64,000 nt of DNA from Aphrocallistes beatrix (Eukaryota; Porifera; Hexactinellida; Sceptrulophora; Aphrocallistidae): the NCBI GenBank assembly GCA_963281255.1, contig OY725492.1:682001-746000 (forward strand), read 5' to 3'. Shown here in pieces: positions 49,290 through 61,789 of this stretch (position 1 is its first letter; the number at the start of each line of letters is the position of its first letter). Made by a program: the position numbers and the translations under genes. A model generated the notes under the pieces. The model had not been told where the DNA came from. It ran no database searches and was given only the letters and a program-made list of their open reading frames with translations.

Positions 49290-49490
49290 CAGGAGTCGGC
49301 AACCTATGGCACGCGAGCCTAAATTGATGGCACGTGGGGTTTGAAAATAAATGTAGGTCGACATACCGACATTTATGTATATTCAGGGGTCGGTAACCCT
49401 AGCCAGGCGTGCCACGGGCACACAAGGTCATAAATATATTGACACTATAGGTAAACTGACACACTTCATTCAAAAGGTTACCGGCCTCTG
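49290..49490. mobile_element. 201-bp hAT-like MITE with 8-bp TSD
   Basis: CAGGAGTCGGCAACC...GGTTACCGGCCTCTG flanked by CTCTAGCC on both sides (49282-49289, 49491-49498). A decayed relative in reverse orientation lies at 62819-63018. Confidence 0.9.
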
Positions 49491-49860
49491 CTCTAGCCCA
49501 TCTTTATATTTTTATATCTAATGTGCTTTTAGAGACGCGAGACGCTCCTTTAGGCGTATGATTTTTCCCGAAAGTGTTTAGGATCATGAATTTAGAATAT
49601 TACCCAGTTTACCTTATATTGTAATATTATTTATCGATTTAAGCGTAAGAAAATGTATGGGTTTGAGACTAGGAGCGTATTTCTGGAAGGCTGTATAATA
49701 CCCTGCTAGAGACTCGAAGAAATAGAACCGGAATCATTTTCATGGCACGGCTTGACCGCCAGTGGACAGGTAAACTACAACTATAGAGAATTATACACAT
49801 ATGCAAAAAAAAAAGTCCCACGTCACACAGAAATACTCAGAAATACAATTTAGATTCACT

Positions 49861-50003
49861 GGGCATGCCTAATTTCCGGGACGGGACGAGTCAAGATGCC
49901 TAATCTCCGGGACGGGACAAAGAAGGTACCTAATTTCCCGGACGGGTTAAGATGCCTAATTTCCGGGATGGGATCCTGTCCCATCCCGGAAATTAGGCAT
50001 GCC
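49861..50003. mobile_element. GGGCATGCC foldback, third copy
   Basis: Same termini and CCGGGACGGGAC words as 30227-30471, but shorter. The flanks GATTCACT and GGCTCACT share the last five bases and only partly support a target duplication. Confidence 0.75.
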
Positions 50004-52089
50004 GGCTCACTACATACAAAATCAATACTCGCCGGCGTCACCGACCGATCGAGAAATTTCTACCGGTGTGAAAGTGCCTGCGGTACCCCGGGTGAGATGT
50101 CTGCCTAATTAGGTATAAAATTTCTTATACCAATCAATCTTAGTCTTTAGAGATTGTAATTCGAAGATCTTCAATGATTTTAAAAGATTATTCTAAGACC
50201 TAGAACTATCTTTTGTATGGTGACTTTTGAGAAGAAGAAATGTGTCTTGCGGCTCTTGCCACGCAGCGAAAATCGCGAATCAGTGCCCACTGCTTTAAAA
50301 TTATCTTAGTCTTCAAATTATACTCCCCACCCTAGTGTCACAAGTCCGGGGGTACAACTAGCACTATGACACCGGTACCCAACCCAGCCCGGCCATGAAC
50401 AATTGGATCCCTGACCAAATTGGACCGGGGACCACTTTCGTCGTTGTCAAAAGTGGCCCTAAACCAAAAATTGATCCGGATTAAATAACTAATCTTTTTG
50501 ATTTATCTTATTTTCGGAACAGGATGGGAGCAACGCTCCTGTTGTTTCGAGAATAAGCCATCTCTTGACCCGAGCCATCTCAGGAAATCCTAGGTATGTT
50601 TGTTTTTAGTAGAATATACTTAGGGGTGTATTGGGGTGTTTTGGGGGAGCGGGGGGGCGTAAGGGTGCTTCTGTAATATTTTAAAAATGGAATATCTAGA
50701 CATTGTTCGATCAGATAGATTTGATTCCTCATTTTAATAGGTAATCATAGGGAAAAAGACTTCTGGATGAGAATATAAGAAAATACGCCATCATTGTGTT
50801 AAAAGATATATTTTACTAAAAATTAGAAGTGGTGTGAAGAGCTCGAATTTGATTGACTTACAGGTGCTGCATCAAAAGAAAAGAAAAGAATTGACATTTG
50901 TGAGAATAACAAAAAAGAATACATTTTATAAACGTCAATCTCAATTTTCAATCAATCATAGGTGGAATTCCCTCTTCAAGCGATGTTATGTTGTCTGATC
51001 CTGTTACAATATTCCATCAATTTCCTGTACCATTATTCAAAGAGATAAGACAGTGTGGAGAAGGAACCTTTGGTGAATCCTTGGCGCATGTCTGTGGATA
51101 AAACTAACTTTTTAATGGCTAATAAAGAGACTAATTGCGTGTTTAGCTCTACTAACCATAAATAAATGATACTCAAATTCGGTCCTGAAGATGGTAGCAG
51201 AGCTGTTTCTGGATAGCTCATGATCCTCATGATATATTTATCATCACCTTCAATTCCATACATTCAGCAAATCTCTAAGATGTCAATATTTCTAAAATTT
51301 CTATTCTTCCATTTGACTTGCCAGTTCTTCAATCCAATCAGAGTAAAATATCTAAGTTTTCATGCATATAAGATCTATATCTTAGAGAATCAATGCAATG
51401 GAGAGTTGACTTTTCTGATTGGTTTTCGCATCTTATTCGGGAAATGTTTGCTTCTAAACCTAGCTAAGGTGCTCTTCAGCACTGAACTATACACTAGGCA
51501 CCTACTAACAGGCTGAGGACTAAGGATCAGATATCATTCAGAGTTATGGTATTTGTACATATGAGAGATCGAGAGTATAAGTGTTACGGTAGACGTGTGC
51601 TATTGGAAGATGTTGTCGAATGACTTTGTGTTAGCAACAAATCTGTTTAAGTTATGTTACGTAATGTGAAGAGGGTATGTTAGAGATTGTGACATAGTGT
51701 GACTGTGAGACAGGGAGGGGGTGTTGGATTTGAGGATTTCTGCTTTGCAACGGTCCCGGTGGTAGATTCCATATATCGAAATTGGAAGAATATTGCGAAC
51801 ATTTTGTCCGAAATTAAATTTTTTGAATAATGAAAAACATGATAGGGTAGAGTCACCCAAAACAAACAAAATATTGATTCCATAATTTTTGGAATCTACA
51901 CCCCGAAAGACCCTAGGTCAACGTTGTAGGTTAGTCTCTAGCATATTCTATAAATCAGTCAAGAGGTGCGAGAATGTGTATATGATGGTGTGAAAAGCAT
52001 CAATATAAAATTTATACTAAGAAACCTTACAAATACTGCATACACGTACTAAATTTACAGACACATTGACTACTATTTATTTGCAATTT
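50004..52089. other. Intergenic
   Basis: GGTCC-word fragment near 50390-50480. The remainder is AT-rich with no supported gene. Short frames near 51220-51516 and 51657-51883 lack family features. Confidence 0.4.
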
Positions 52090-53230
52090 ATTTGGGGTTT
52101 ATTAGCAGTATCGCGGTTGCATACGTAGAGTACGGGAACAAATGTAATTTGTTAATCAAGAAATATTTAATAAAATACTTTAAAATGGGCCAATTTTTGA
52201 CAGAATTTGAAATCAAAAGCATTGAGATACTTTATCTGATCTCAAAACACACAGAGCTGAAAGCAGTAACCCCATGGGGAGGCCATAACACCAAAAGTTA
52301 AAAAGTTGCTTTCTAATTTTTATGTTGATTTTAATGCATCAAAATGCATGAATAATAAGATAAATTAGATCAACATTATTGCTCCATAGATGTTTAGGAT
52401 AGCTTTAGAACGAAATTTCAGCTTCTAAGATAATTTGTATGGGGGATTTCCCCCCAGGGCCATAGGCATAGCCAATGGGCCTGCAGAGCCTGCCCGCAGG
52501 CCCACTAAATATCCTGCAGGCCCAGAAAATGTTTCTGCAGGCCCAGTTCAGACAGACCGTAGCCCCTGGCAGGCCCTTGTCGGAGCCACTGGCTACGCCC
52601 CTACCCAGGCCCCTTATTTGCTCGCTCAGGAACCTCCAACCCAAAATCCAGGCTAGACCCCTGCATTAACGCTGGTCTTCTAATTCCAGGACAGTCGAAT
52701 TTAAGTCGTCCTGGAATTAAGACCGTTAATGCAGGGACCTAGCTTAGATTTTGGATTGGATGGTCCTGAGCGAGCGAATTGAGCAAATAAGGGGTCCTGG
52801 GGGGCTTGTCCCCCATAAAAATTATCTTAGACGCTGAAATATCGAGCCTCCCTAAATTAAAATCTCTGGAGCCGCCGCTGGTTGAAAGGATTCAGAAATA
52901 ATTATTGTTAGTATGAAATTATCAACTTCCATTAATCACCATCTAGTATAATAATAATTGTAAATGGAATATGCTAGGTTGCACAGGATTAAATTTACAC
53001 GGAAATAAAGAATTGAGTTGGAATCCAAATTGAGTAATTTTGATTTGTAAATAACAAATTAAAATAAAATACTATTGAGCGACTCAATATTTTAAGAATA
53101 TATCTAAATATATTAACCTTAAAAGCATTTCGCATGAAATATTTTGTGGTTAGTAAATACATTAATTCACCATACGCCACGTATGCTTCATCGATTACTG
53201 CTAGTAAACCCGAAATAAATTGGATATGAA
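52090..53230. mobile_element. Old TIR element, relative at 35165-35690
   Basis: 52092-52190 and 53230-53100 are diverged inverted repeats (TTAGCAGTAT / CTAGCAGTAATCGATGAAGC on the complement, both followed by a GCATACGTxGxGTA core). Parts of 35165-35560 match the same family. A younger foldback is inserted at about 52409-52850. Confidence 0.45.
52409..52850. mobile_element. Foldback with CTGCAGGCCCAG words
   Basis: The left edge TTTCAGCTTCTAAGATAATT pairs with the right edge near 52825-52845. The arms meet near 52698 around AATTCCAGGAC. The left arm contains a short tandem of GCAGGCCC units (about 52480-52550). The several GC-rich frames here are by-products. Confidence 0.65.
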
Positions 53231-53348
53231 TAATTGCCAATGTGTAATTCTCGCTTGGTGCAGCAGTAAGTAGGAATATTTAAAAAATAAAAACTTCAAA
53301 TTTGTTCCAACTTTGTGCTTCAAATAAGAATTTTTCAGAAGGTGAGAG

Positions 53349-53544
53349 CATACATGCCAACCTGAGCCATTATAAAAACGGGACGCAGCGTTGAATTTCG
53401 CGGGCCATGGTGGGACGCAATAGAAAAGTGTTATACATGAGTAAAAAAAAGCGGGACATAATGGGGAAATTTCATGTAAAAGCGGGACATCGAGAAAATT
53501 AGCTCAATAGAAAAGTGAAAAAAGCGGGACAGTTGGCAAGTATG
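53349..53544. mobile_element. CATAC-family short element, second copy, 6-bp TSD
   Basis: CATACATGCCAACC...AGTTGGCAAGTATG flanked by TGAGAG on both sides (53343-53348, 53545-53550). Interior GCGGGAC words as in 24649-24864. Confidence 0.85.
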
Positions 53545-53762
53545 TGAGAGGTGAGAAATTTGTCGCACCAAGTATGAGTAAGAATTTCCACTTGTCACTG
53601 TGCAAAGTAAGAATATTCTCACTTGGAGCAGAACAACTAATTTTAAAGCTTAAATATATAATATACTCGTACCTACACTAATCTTCAGAAATTGATTAGG
53701 GATATTCTAAATGGCATTTGAAGAAATAGTAAAATGGTAAAAATGCACTACAGAGGGCGATA

Positions 53763-55316
53763 ATGGAAAAGAGTGATGGAGCAGCAGCTAATATCATACG
53801 ATTAGTTTTTCAGGATGAATACTTGAAACTCTACATAGATGACCCTGAAGTAGGTCTTTTGAAGATTATTCGCTGTGAGATGAAAGAAACTCTGAAAGCA
53901 TTACTTGACAATGCTCTTGTCCAACACCCTAAAGACCCACACGTAGCGTTAGTGCAAACATAATATTTTGATCTTCACATAGCAGGTAAGAAAGATAAGA
54001 ATCACAAAAGCTACAAAAAGGAAAATGTTTTTCTCAAACGACTAGCAGATTTGGGCGATGAAGATCTTGCATACAATGGTACTGTTCGAATACTCGTTGA
54101 AAGGAAAATGGAAAAGATCGGGAATCTGTACCTAGTTTTCAAACTTCTGTTCCATTTCTTTTTCATGATAGCACTGTCGTACTCCTTGATACAAGCTTCC
54201 TATGAGAATGCTCCAGAAGCGTATACCATAAACCCAGCGAACATCATTCGAATATTGACAGAGCTGTATGTGCTTTTTTATTTCGCATATAACTTTGTGT
54301 CTGAAAGATTCGAATTTTTCCAAATCTATAAAAATCGAATTGTTCTGAATGAGGAATCAGGACAAAATAAATCTACAGCATTTGTTTTTCTTCAGACAAT
54401 TGGCGATTATTTTAAAGACTTCACCAACTATTTCGACATAGTTGGTATATTTTCGCTTCTGATTCTAATCATTCTCCGCCTTACCAGTCAACCCGCTCAG
54501 TGGGAATTCGCTACTATCACCAACCTCATAAACTCATTACGACTTTTCCAAGTAATCGCTCTTGTTCCTTTCATAGGCCCATACGCTAATATCTTTTTCC
54601 AGATTTTGAAACGTGAAGTTCCTCAATTTGTTGGGCTCTTCCTTTTCTATCTTTCTATGTTTGCTACCTCGTATTTTATCGCGTTACGAACTCCATACAC
54701 AGCAGAAGGATTCAGAAATCAATCTCTCATGCAAGATACAGATCGAGTGCCAGGCATTGACAACGAATTTTATTGGACGTTCGTATCTGGTCTGAGGATC
54801 TTACTAGAAGGAAACTTATATGATGATGTGTATGTATACCAACATTTGAACTGGTCAGCTGCCCTTCTCTACATGAGTTTCATATTCATAACTGTAGTTG
54901 TTTTCCTCAATGTCTTCATTGCTCAGCTGTCAGATAGCTACAGTGTTGTGAGAGAGAATGCAGAACGTGCGCATGCCTGGCATCGGTTAACCTTTGTTTT
55001 ACAAATTCAGAAACATTCATTATTCGCACTTTTTAATTGCTACAAGCGAAGACATATCATTGGTGATATAATGATCGAGAAGGAAAAACTGCTCGAATAT
55101 TATGGCATCAGCTGCATTCAGAATTTGAATACCAAACATTACACAGAGGATGCCGAAGTTAAAGAATCACTGGCTTCAATACAGAATCAGCAGTCTTTCG
55201 CTCGGAAAACGCGCGAAATAGGAGCTGAAAAAATAAAAGAATTGAATGTGAAGATTGATAACTTGACAGAATCGTTGGATAATCTGGTGAAGTTGGTTCA
55301 AGAAAAGCTAAAATAG
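53763..55316 (+). pseudogene. TRP-type channel, six-TM core, in-frame TAA, no ankyrin repeats
   Basis: One frame from 53763 to 55316 except for a TAA at 53961-53963. The part before the stop (67 codons, with IIRCEMKETLKALLDNAL) looks like the segment between ankyrin repeats and S1 in TRP channels. After the stop the same frame resumes (YFDLHIAGKKDK...) and carries S1 (LLFHFFFMIALSYSLI), S2, S3, S4 (INSLRLFQVIALV), S5, a pore helix (FVSGLRILLEGN) and S6 (FITVVVFLNVFIAQLSDSY), then a coiled coil. No pair of GT/AG sites I can see would remove the stop in phase. Either a pseudogene, a misread base, or a channel starting from a downstream Met (54108 is the first ATG). No ankyrin-coding exon is seen upstream. 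Confidence 0.65.
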
Positions 55317-56825
55317 TTACTGTTTCAAAGACAGCGTTCGCATGCAGTTTTTAATATACTACTTCTCAGGGTTCTTTCCATGTTACTCTCCATGGAAGCA
55401 TTATATTTTCAGGGGAACTATTTATACAAGAGATTTCCTCACAACCTGCAAGCTAGAAAATATTTAGATCATTGTTTGTATATTTTGGTGTAGTTTTAGT
55501 GTAAAAATGATATAAATTTTAGACTGTCAGTAAATTGGTGAACCCAAATATTATACATTTATTACACACGTCCATTGTATTTCTTAGGGGATCAGTTTCC
55601 AATTTGTCTATTGGTTTATTTTGATAGGGCAATTATTGTGCTTCCTGCACTCGATTTTTGTACATCGGTTCAGGATAGTGTCGAAAAGTTGGAATCTCCC
55701 CATTGAAAATGGCTTAAAATTAAATTTAGAAAACAATATTTTTGAAAATCATATATATAGAAGCTAATACTAAATTTCATCGGTTAGTTGGAAACTACGC
55801 TTAATCGGGACAAAATATTCGAGACCAAAGTGTCCCGATTAAGCGGAATCACCTGTATATTTAGTCAGGTACATAAGTTTTGAATAAACGTCTCGAAAGG
55901 TGTGCTTAAACACAAATAATTATACTAATCATTGTGATCATTAGCATACAAAGTGACAAGTGTGAAATATAGTGTGAAATATAGATATAGGGACACATTT
56001 GATAATTTAATGAAGATGTCCATAATACATCTCTCTAAGTGTGAACTCTGAATCAAAATACTAAAAACTAATGTTAATTATTGGTATTTTCTTTCCAAAA
56101 TAATAAGTAATATCAAAGGTGTGAAAACGATTCATTAACTTATGATCATATACGTATGTACAACGATTATCATATATCTTGAAACGGGTCAATATATTTC
56201 GCCAATTTCTGGACTTTTTGAAATTTACAGAATCACAACCTAGAGAGTATATAAGCACAACATAATGAACTTTCATATCAGATTTGGCGCAAATTGGTGT
56301 ACTAGATCATTCAAGATTGCCTGAACGGATATTCGAGCATAAGAACAGCATCCTCAACATAATATAATATTCTTAACGAACAACACATAAGTAAACTGAA
56401 TTAATCCTAACGTTTACAATGAAAATGCAATGTCTTAATTATTTGTACGAAAACACATCATTTGCTGAGATCATCTATAATTGAATATATATTCATTTCC
56501 AACTAGACAAATAATCTAATAAAAGAATTTCCATTACTAATCACATTCAGTTGCTAAATATCTAAAAATAAATCAAAATGTATTAAAAAACAATGATAAT
56601 TATCGAATCAATGTTAACCGTGAGTTTGAACATCAAATTCCATTGACTTAACCAAAAGTAACGAAACATTCTTATAGGAAAGACTTTTGAAACCGTTTTA
56701 TAAATGCTTAATATTTGTGTCATTCCATAAACTATTGATTCTTAAACCAATTTGTTTCGTATAAATACATTTTGACTTCAAAGTTAAACAATATTAATAT
56801 TTCATTTCACGACTGATATTACCCA
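55317..56825. other. Intergenic
   Basis: 55540-55740 is a diverged arm fragment of the 26691-28518 foldback. 55783-55858 is a small palindrome with CGCTTAATCGGGACA, of pogo/Tigger style. No supported gene. Confidence 0.5.
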
Positions 56826-57896
56826 ATGGAAATTGCATATCTGATCAATGAGGCGCAAAATAAGATCGCTTCGATCATTTCAATCACATTTTGTCTCCTA
56901 GCATCAGTTGTTCTTATCTACTACATCCGAAGGAGATACAATTTGTCTTCTGAAATTGGATTGATAACTAGTGAAGAACTAATGCTGCAATCTTACCAAA
57001 ATCATCGCAAAAACTTGAAAATAAAGGCTATGTTATCCAGCTTTATAATCTTAATAGTCCTAGTTGAGATCGTGTTCAACTTATCTCTCTCGCTTCTCGC
57101 TTTTCCTATAGCATGGAAATCTAATTCTAACCATTCAGAGCCTCAATTAATCTCGGATTTAAAGAGATATTCATTCATATTTCGTTATTCTTACATAATA
57201 TCTTACCACTGTCATGTAACAACACTCTGCCTCTCACTCGAGGTTCTATGGCTAACCTATCTACATTGTTCTTACAAATATACTATCATTAGATGGACGT
57301 GGTATATTGCAATCAGATGTGTAGTGTTTGTAAGCATCTATGAATTGTCAGCTCCTGGTTTTATACCTGAATACACCAACGAGTTAGCTGTCCTTAATAA
57401 CGCATTGGTAGTAGCAGCTAACCTCTCTGATTTCATTATGTATTTGATCCACTCGCGCAGATTGTACACACATCTTAAGAGTAGAGTGAATGAGGCTCGA
57501 TTGTTCAAGGACAGAGTTGACTACAGAACAGAGAAACGTCTCTGTCTCCATTACAAAATCGCTACCATTCTAGTCACGATTGCTCTATTCTGTTATTCAA
57601 TTCCACGCACATTATTATCTGTGACAATGATGCTATCACATTACATGGACATTTTATCAGCTCAAATTTCAAATATTTATTACTTCTTCCTTGTATACCT
57701 GAATATTCTCGTCGATTTCGGATACATTATCTACTCACTCATCTTGAACCTCAACTACTTGTATGTAATCAGCATGATTATTCTCATTTATTGCAGACAG
57801 AAGTTAAGGCTAACCCATGTCAACAAAAAGATTAAACCACTTGTTAGCAAATACCACGATAGCCTGCATTATACAAAGTATGACCATTACTATTAA
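56826..57896 (+). CDS. Seven-TM receptor-like protein
   Basis: 356 residues, single exon, ATG at 56826. Hydrophobic segments lie near residues 15-35, 68-92, 125-150, 157-178, 190-212, 242-268 and 280-320, with basic loops between, which fits 7 TM. I see no DRY or NPxxY, so it is not an obvious class A GPCR. The K/R-NLKIKAMLSSFII start of TM2 parallels NLEIKSMVYNFVI of the genes at 59010 and 60535, so they are probably distant relatives. The function is unknown. A chemoreceptor-like role is a guess from topology and clustering. Confidence 0.75.
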   Translation: MEIAYLINEAQNKIASIISITFCLLASVVLIYYIRRRYNLSSEIGLITSEELMLQSYQNHRKNLKIKAMLSSFIILIVLVEIVFNLSLSLLAFPIAWKSNSNHSEPQLISDLKRYSFIFRYSYIISYHCHVTTLCLSLEVLWLTYLHCSYKYTIIRWTWYIAIRCVVFVSIYELSAPGFIPEYTNELAVLNNALVVAANLSDFIMYLIHSRRLYTHLKSRVNEARLFKDRVDYRTEKRLCLHYKIATILVTIALFCYSIPRTLLSVTMMLSHYMDILSAQISNIYYFFLVYLNILVDFGYIIYSLILNLNYLYVISMIILIYCRQKLRLTHVNKKIKPLVSKYHDSLHYTKYDHYY

Positions 57897-59009
57897 ACCA
57901 TTTATTTTATATAATTCTTACACTGGTCATATCAGAGATATAATACATGTCTATCATTCTATGTAGATATTACATAATATGCACCGATAATTATGTATAT
58001 GTACACATAAGATGAATGGATTGTTAGAAGGTTGACACATAAATAATACACATAACATTGTATGTATGTACGTATATAAAATTATTTATACTAGTATTAG
58101 TACTTAAATATGAAAAAGTCCCTCACATACAGAATGGGAGTATGCTTCCATATTCCTGGATGAAGGCACAACATAAAATATTATGTCATAATCCAAGGAT
58201 TGTGCAAGCAGATTCCCATCTCATCTGTGAAGGCTATTTTTCTACATCGAACATTTCATCAATCATATCTTCACTGCTATAACTTTTTTATCGAAGAGAT
58301 ATTACACTTTGAATATCTAATAGGAATTAGATGACTCATCATACAAAATTTTTTGAAAGGATGTGATATTATTCTAGGAATTAAATTGTGTTTTTTTGGC
58401 AAATAATTTGAATATCTTGTGTGTGAAAATAATGGTGTATACACTATCATTTAAGAATATATCACTTTAAAACAATTTATAGGAGGATTCTGTCGAATTC
58501 ATTAGCCCGGGTATTGTATGTAATATTCGTTTACAACACCTTCTGATGTACAACTCTAGATTACCGATTTATTTATAAACAATTACAAGAACGGTAACTT
58601 GCATAGTTGTAATTCACAAGAAAAATATTTTTATAGGAATTCACATAATTAATCACAATCAAAATTAGATCATGCACATCTACGGTATATGTGTGATTCT
58701 ATGTACGTATTTATATTTTTCAATATTTGTTTAATCTCTGGGCTCTATTCCATTTAGTTACAATTTACTTGAACTTTTTGTAATCGATATACGTTTACAC
58801 ATTGCAGTATACAGATATTCTACAAAATATGACTCATTAACAGTATTCAACCAATCACATGCTTTCAACATTGATTAAGTAAATAGGCTTACTGGTAATC
58901 AAAAATTGTATAAACATAATTTTTCATAATGAATTGAATATCTGAAGGAAGTATGGAAACAATTCGATTGAATGCAATCATAGCTACCATAGGCAATTAG
59001 AAATGTTCC
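57897..59009. other. Intergenic
   Basis: AT-rich with no repeat family recognised and no supported gene. A missing first exon for the 59010 copy was looked for and not found. Confidence 0.4.
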
Positions 59010-59952
59010 TTACTCAACCATATTCAGTATCGACTTAGATAAAGTGAAGAATAATCTGGAGATAAAATCCATGGTGTATAATTTCCTTATTGTAATAATG
59101 ATGATTGAGATTATGTCGAATCTAATCTTCGGAATTGGAGCGATTGGACATTCAGAGAATGTGACATCCACTGACAAAAATCGCACTAAATTTATCACTG
59201 CTGATCGAAACCGATACCTTCATCATATAGGTAACTTGTCTGTGATAACAACAGGTTTTGTATTTCCCATACTCAGCCTATTCTTAATTGTATTAAGAAG
59301 AGCTTTCATCAATTTACCATACAAGAAGTGGGTGTGGAAATACAGTGTGTATATCTTACTTAGAGTAATTGTCATGTTGATAATATTGTGGTTTCCACTA
59401 ACATTCATCATTGGAGTGTTCATGCATTTATTATTGGGCATATTTGATTTTTATGTGTACATTTCTTCTTCTCGTGCTTTCTATGTCTTGTTGAAAGGAA
59501 GAAGAGATGAAGCTCTTTACCATTCTTCGCGAAAAGATTATTTGGAGAAGAAGAGAATCGCTAATCAATTCTTTTATACTCAAGTCTCGACTAGCTTTGG
59601 CGGATTTTTGGTATTAATGCTATACATCTCTGTTTTCTCCGCTAACATATTCCACACTTTTTCTCATCTCAATTTCTTTGAACTTATGACGTTTGGCTAT
59701 TTTCCTAAATTCTCATCTTCTTGGCATGCGTTTACATTCGAAATAGCTATCATATGTGAACGAATAAAAGCAGTATTTATTTGTTACCATAAGTATTCTA
59801 GTAAAACTATTCATTCGAAGGAAGAAGTTCAATCACGTGAATGATTGGCTAACTCGCCCTCTGATGGAAAGGTACCGCTCTAGTCTGGAGAAGAGAAGAA
59901 CTCAGCAAAGACCTCCTTTCATCCAGGCGTTTAGGTCTGGTATTGTTTACTG
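59010..59952 (+). pseudogene. Broken 7-TM receptor-like copy
   Basis: Homologous to 60660-61638 from RNVPYSTIFSIDLDKVK (59010) onward, but the TM1-coding part is absent upstream. The frame ends at 59844 after a deletion of roughly 40 bp near 59775-59785 (relative to 61425-61465). The lost C-terminus (HVNDWLTRPLMERYRSSLE) survives in another frame to 59952. Two independent defects indicate a pseudogene. Confidence 0.8.
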
Positions 59953-60534
59953 ATAATTAAACCACTAACATGGACTGTGGTTGATATGTTAAATTTTTAG
60001 TTTTGGTATCGGATATTTGAAGTCTCTCCTTGATAAGTTTGTATGTTTCAGTTCTGTAATATGTGTATTTCTATTAATTATATGCTTCAATGATGTGTAT
60101 TATAAAAATAATTGTGAAGCTTTTCTGATTTGCTCTCTATTCAAGTCTTTATGTGAATTCATAGTTATAATTATAGTTATTGTTGAATAACTAATAAGAA
60201 ACTCACTCTACTTTAATTCATTATGAAACTGATGATAAAACAGGATCGATGTTATTGAGTTGTACTGACATTTAGTTGAATGAATTTCTAAGAATCAAAT
60301 GCAACTAAAAACATTAGATTACTGCTTACAATTCAAATTCGCTAACTTTCTATCTGAAATTGTAAGATTCAGAATTGAAATTTATTGGGGATTGTTCTAT
60401 TGGAAACTCGACAATATTAGGGAACGATATAAATGTCAGGTTTCTACTCTTACATACTTGAAGAAATTAGTATTAATAGAAGTGGATTGTACAAAGTCTG
60501 ATAAATCTTGATTTATTTCATAAAGAAAGCTCAA
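59953..60534. other. Intergenic between tandem 7-TM copies
   Basis: AT-rich; no feature recognised. The promoter of the next gene presumably lies here. Confidence 0.35.
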
Positions 60535-61638
60535 ATGACAAAGATATTAGAGATCTCCCTGCATATCATTGTACCATTCTTGTTTCTGATCACATTTCTT
60601 GCTGTCACTCTACCTGTGTTGATCTACTTCCTGTATCAGAAATATCAGGTTAGAATACAAATTAAGAATGTTCCTTACTCAACCATATTCGATATTGACT
60701 TAGATAAAGTGAAGAAGAATCTGGAGATAAAATCCATGGTATATAATTTCGTTATTGCATTAATGATGATTGAAATTGTATCAAATGTATCCCTCGTATT
60801 TGCAGAGATAGGAAGACTTTTAGAAAGTGTAATATTCTCTCACAGAAATCGCACTGTATTTATCCGAGTTGACTATATGAGTAAGTTGTCTGATATCATT
60901 ACTGGGCTTATATTCCCTGTACTCTGTCTATTTCTAATCGTGTTAAGAAGAGCTTTCATCAATTTACCATACAAGAAATGGGTGAGGAAATACAGTGTGT
61001 ATATCTTAATTAGAGTAATTGTCATGTTGATATTATTTTGGTTTCATAAAACAATTATCATTGGTGCGATTGTGCAATTATTATTGGGCATTTTTGATAT
61101 TTGTGTGTATAATTCTTCTTCTCGTGCTTTCTATGTCTTGTTGAAAGGAAGAAGAGACGAAGCCCTTTATCATTCTTCTCGAAGCGACTATTTGGAGAAG
61201 AAGAGAATCGCTAATCAATTCTTTTATACTCAATTATTGACTCACTTTCTGGGATTTCTAATGTTGCTGCTAAACATCTCTGTTTTCGCCTATTACATAT
61301 TCGACACTATTCATGATCCTAAGTTCTTTGAACTAATGACGTTTGGCTATTTTCCTAAATTCCCATCTTCTTGGTATCCTATCGCATCCAAGATAAGAAA
61401 AATATGTGGACTGTTAAGAGCAGCATTAATTTATCTGACAGATTTATATATATTTTTCGTATATTTATTTGTTTCCATAAGTATTTTAGTAAAGCTATTC
61501 ATTCGGAAGAAGAAGTTCAATCACGTGAATGATTGGCTAACTCGTCCACTGATGGAGAACTATAGAGCTACTCTGGAGGAGAGAACTCAGCAAAGACCTC
61601 CTTTCATTCAGGCGTTTAGGTCTCATCTTGTGTATTGA
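60535..61638 (+). CDS. Seven-TM receptor-like protein, intact tandem copy
   Basis: 367 residues from ATG 60535. TM1 is HIIVPFLFLITFLAVTLPVL, then a linker with IDLDKVKKNLEIKS. TM2 starts MVYNFVIALMMIEIVSNVSL, TM3 IITGLIFPVLCLFLIVLRR, and TM4 YSVYILIRVIVMLILFWF; further hydrophobic segments follow. The tail reads RKKKFNHVNDWLTRPLMENY...RPPFIQAFRSHLVY. The Lys/Arg-rich SSRAFYVLLKGRRDEALYHS loop between TM5 and TM6 is shared with the pseudogene at 59010. The tandem arrangement is typical of expanding receptor families. Confidence 0.8.
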   Translation: MTKILEISLHIIVPFLFLITFLAVTLPVLIYFLYQKYQVRIQIKNVPYSTIFDIDLDKVKKNLEIKSMVYNFVIALMMIEIVSNVSLVFAEIGRLLESVIFSHRNRTVFIRVDYMSKLSDIITGLIFPVLCLFLIVLRRAFINLPYKKWVRKYSVYILIRVIVMLILFWFHKTIIIGAIVQLLLGIFDICVYNSSSRAFYVLLKGRRDEALYHSSRSDYLEKKRIANQFFYTQLLTHFLGFLMLLLNISVFAYYIFDTIHDPKFFELMTFGYFPKFPSSWYPIASKIRKICGLLRAALIYLTDLYIFFVYLFVSISILVKLFIRKKKFNHVNDWLTRPLMENYRATLEERTQQRPPFIQAFRSHLVY

Positions 61639-61789
61639 TAATTAAGATATTAAGAAGGTCTATATTTGATGTGTTTCATGTTGTTTTTGTTTATTAATTT
61701 ATTGTTATAATATTAATTTCATGTATCTCTATATGTTCCGTTTTTTATAAACAAGTATGCTCTGTTCGCTTTCCTAATGCAGTACACCC

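Noticed and set aside
52405-52669. Pro/Gly-rich frames on both strands
   Set aside because: Lie in a foldback with GCAGGCCC units.
60508-60534. Start of the 7-TM gene at TTG 60508
   Set aside because: Not an ATG; the first ATG in frame is 60535, directly before TM1.
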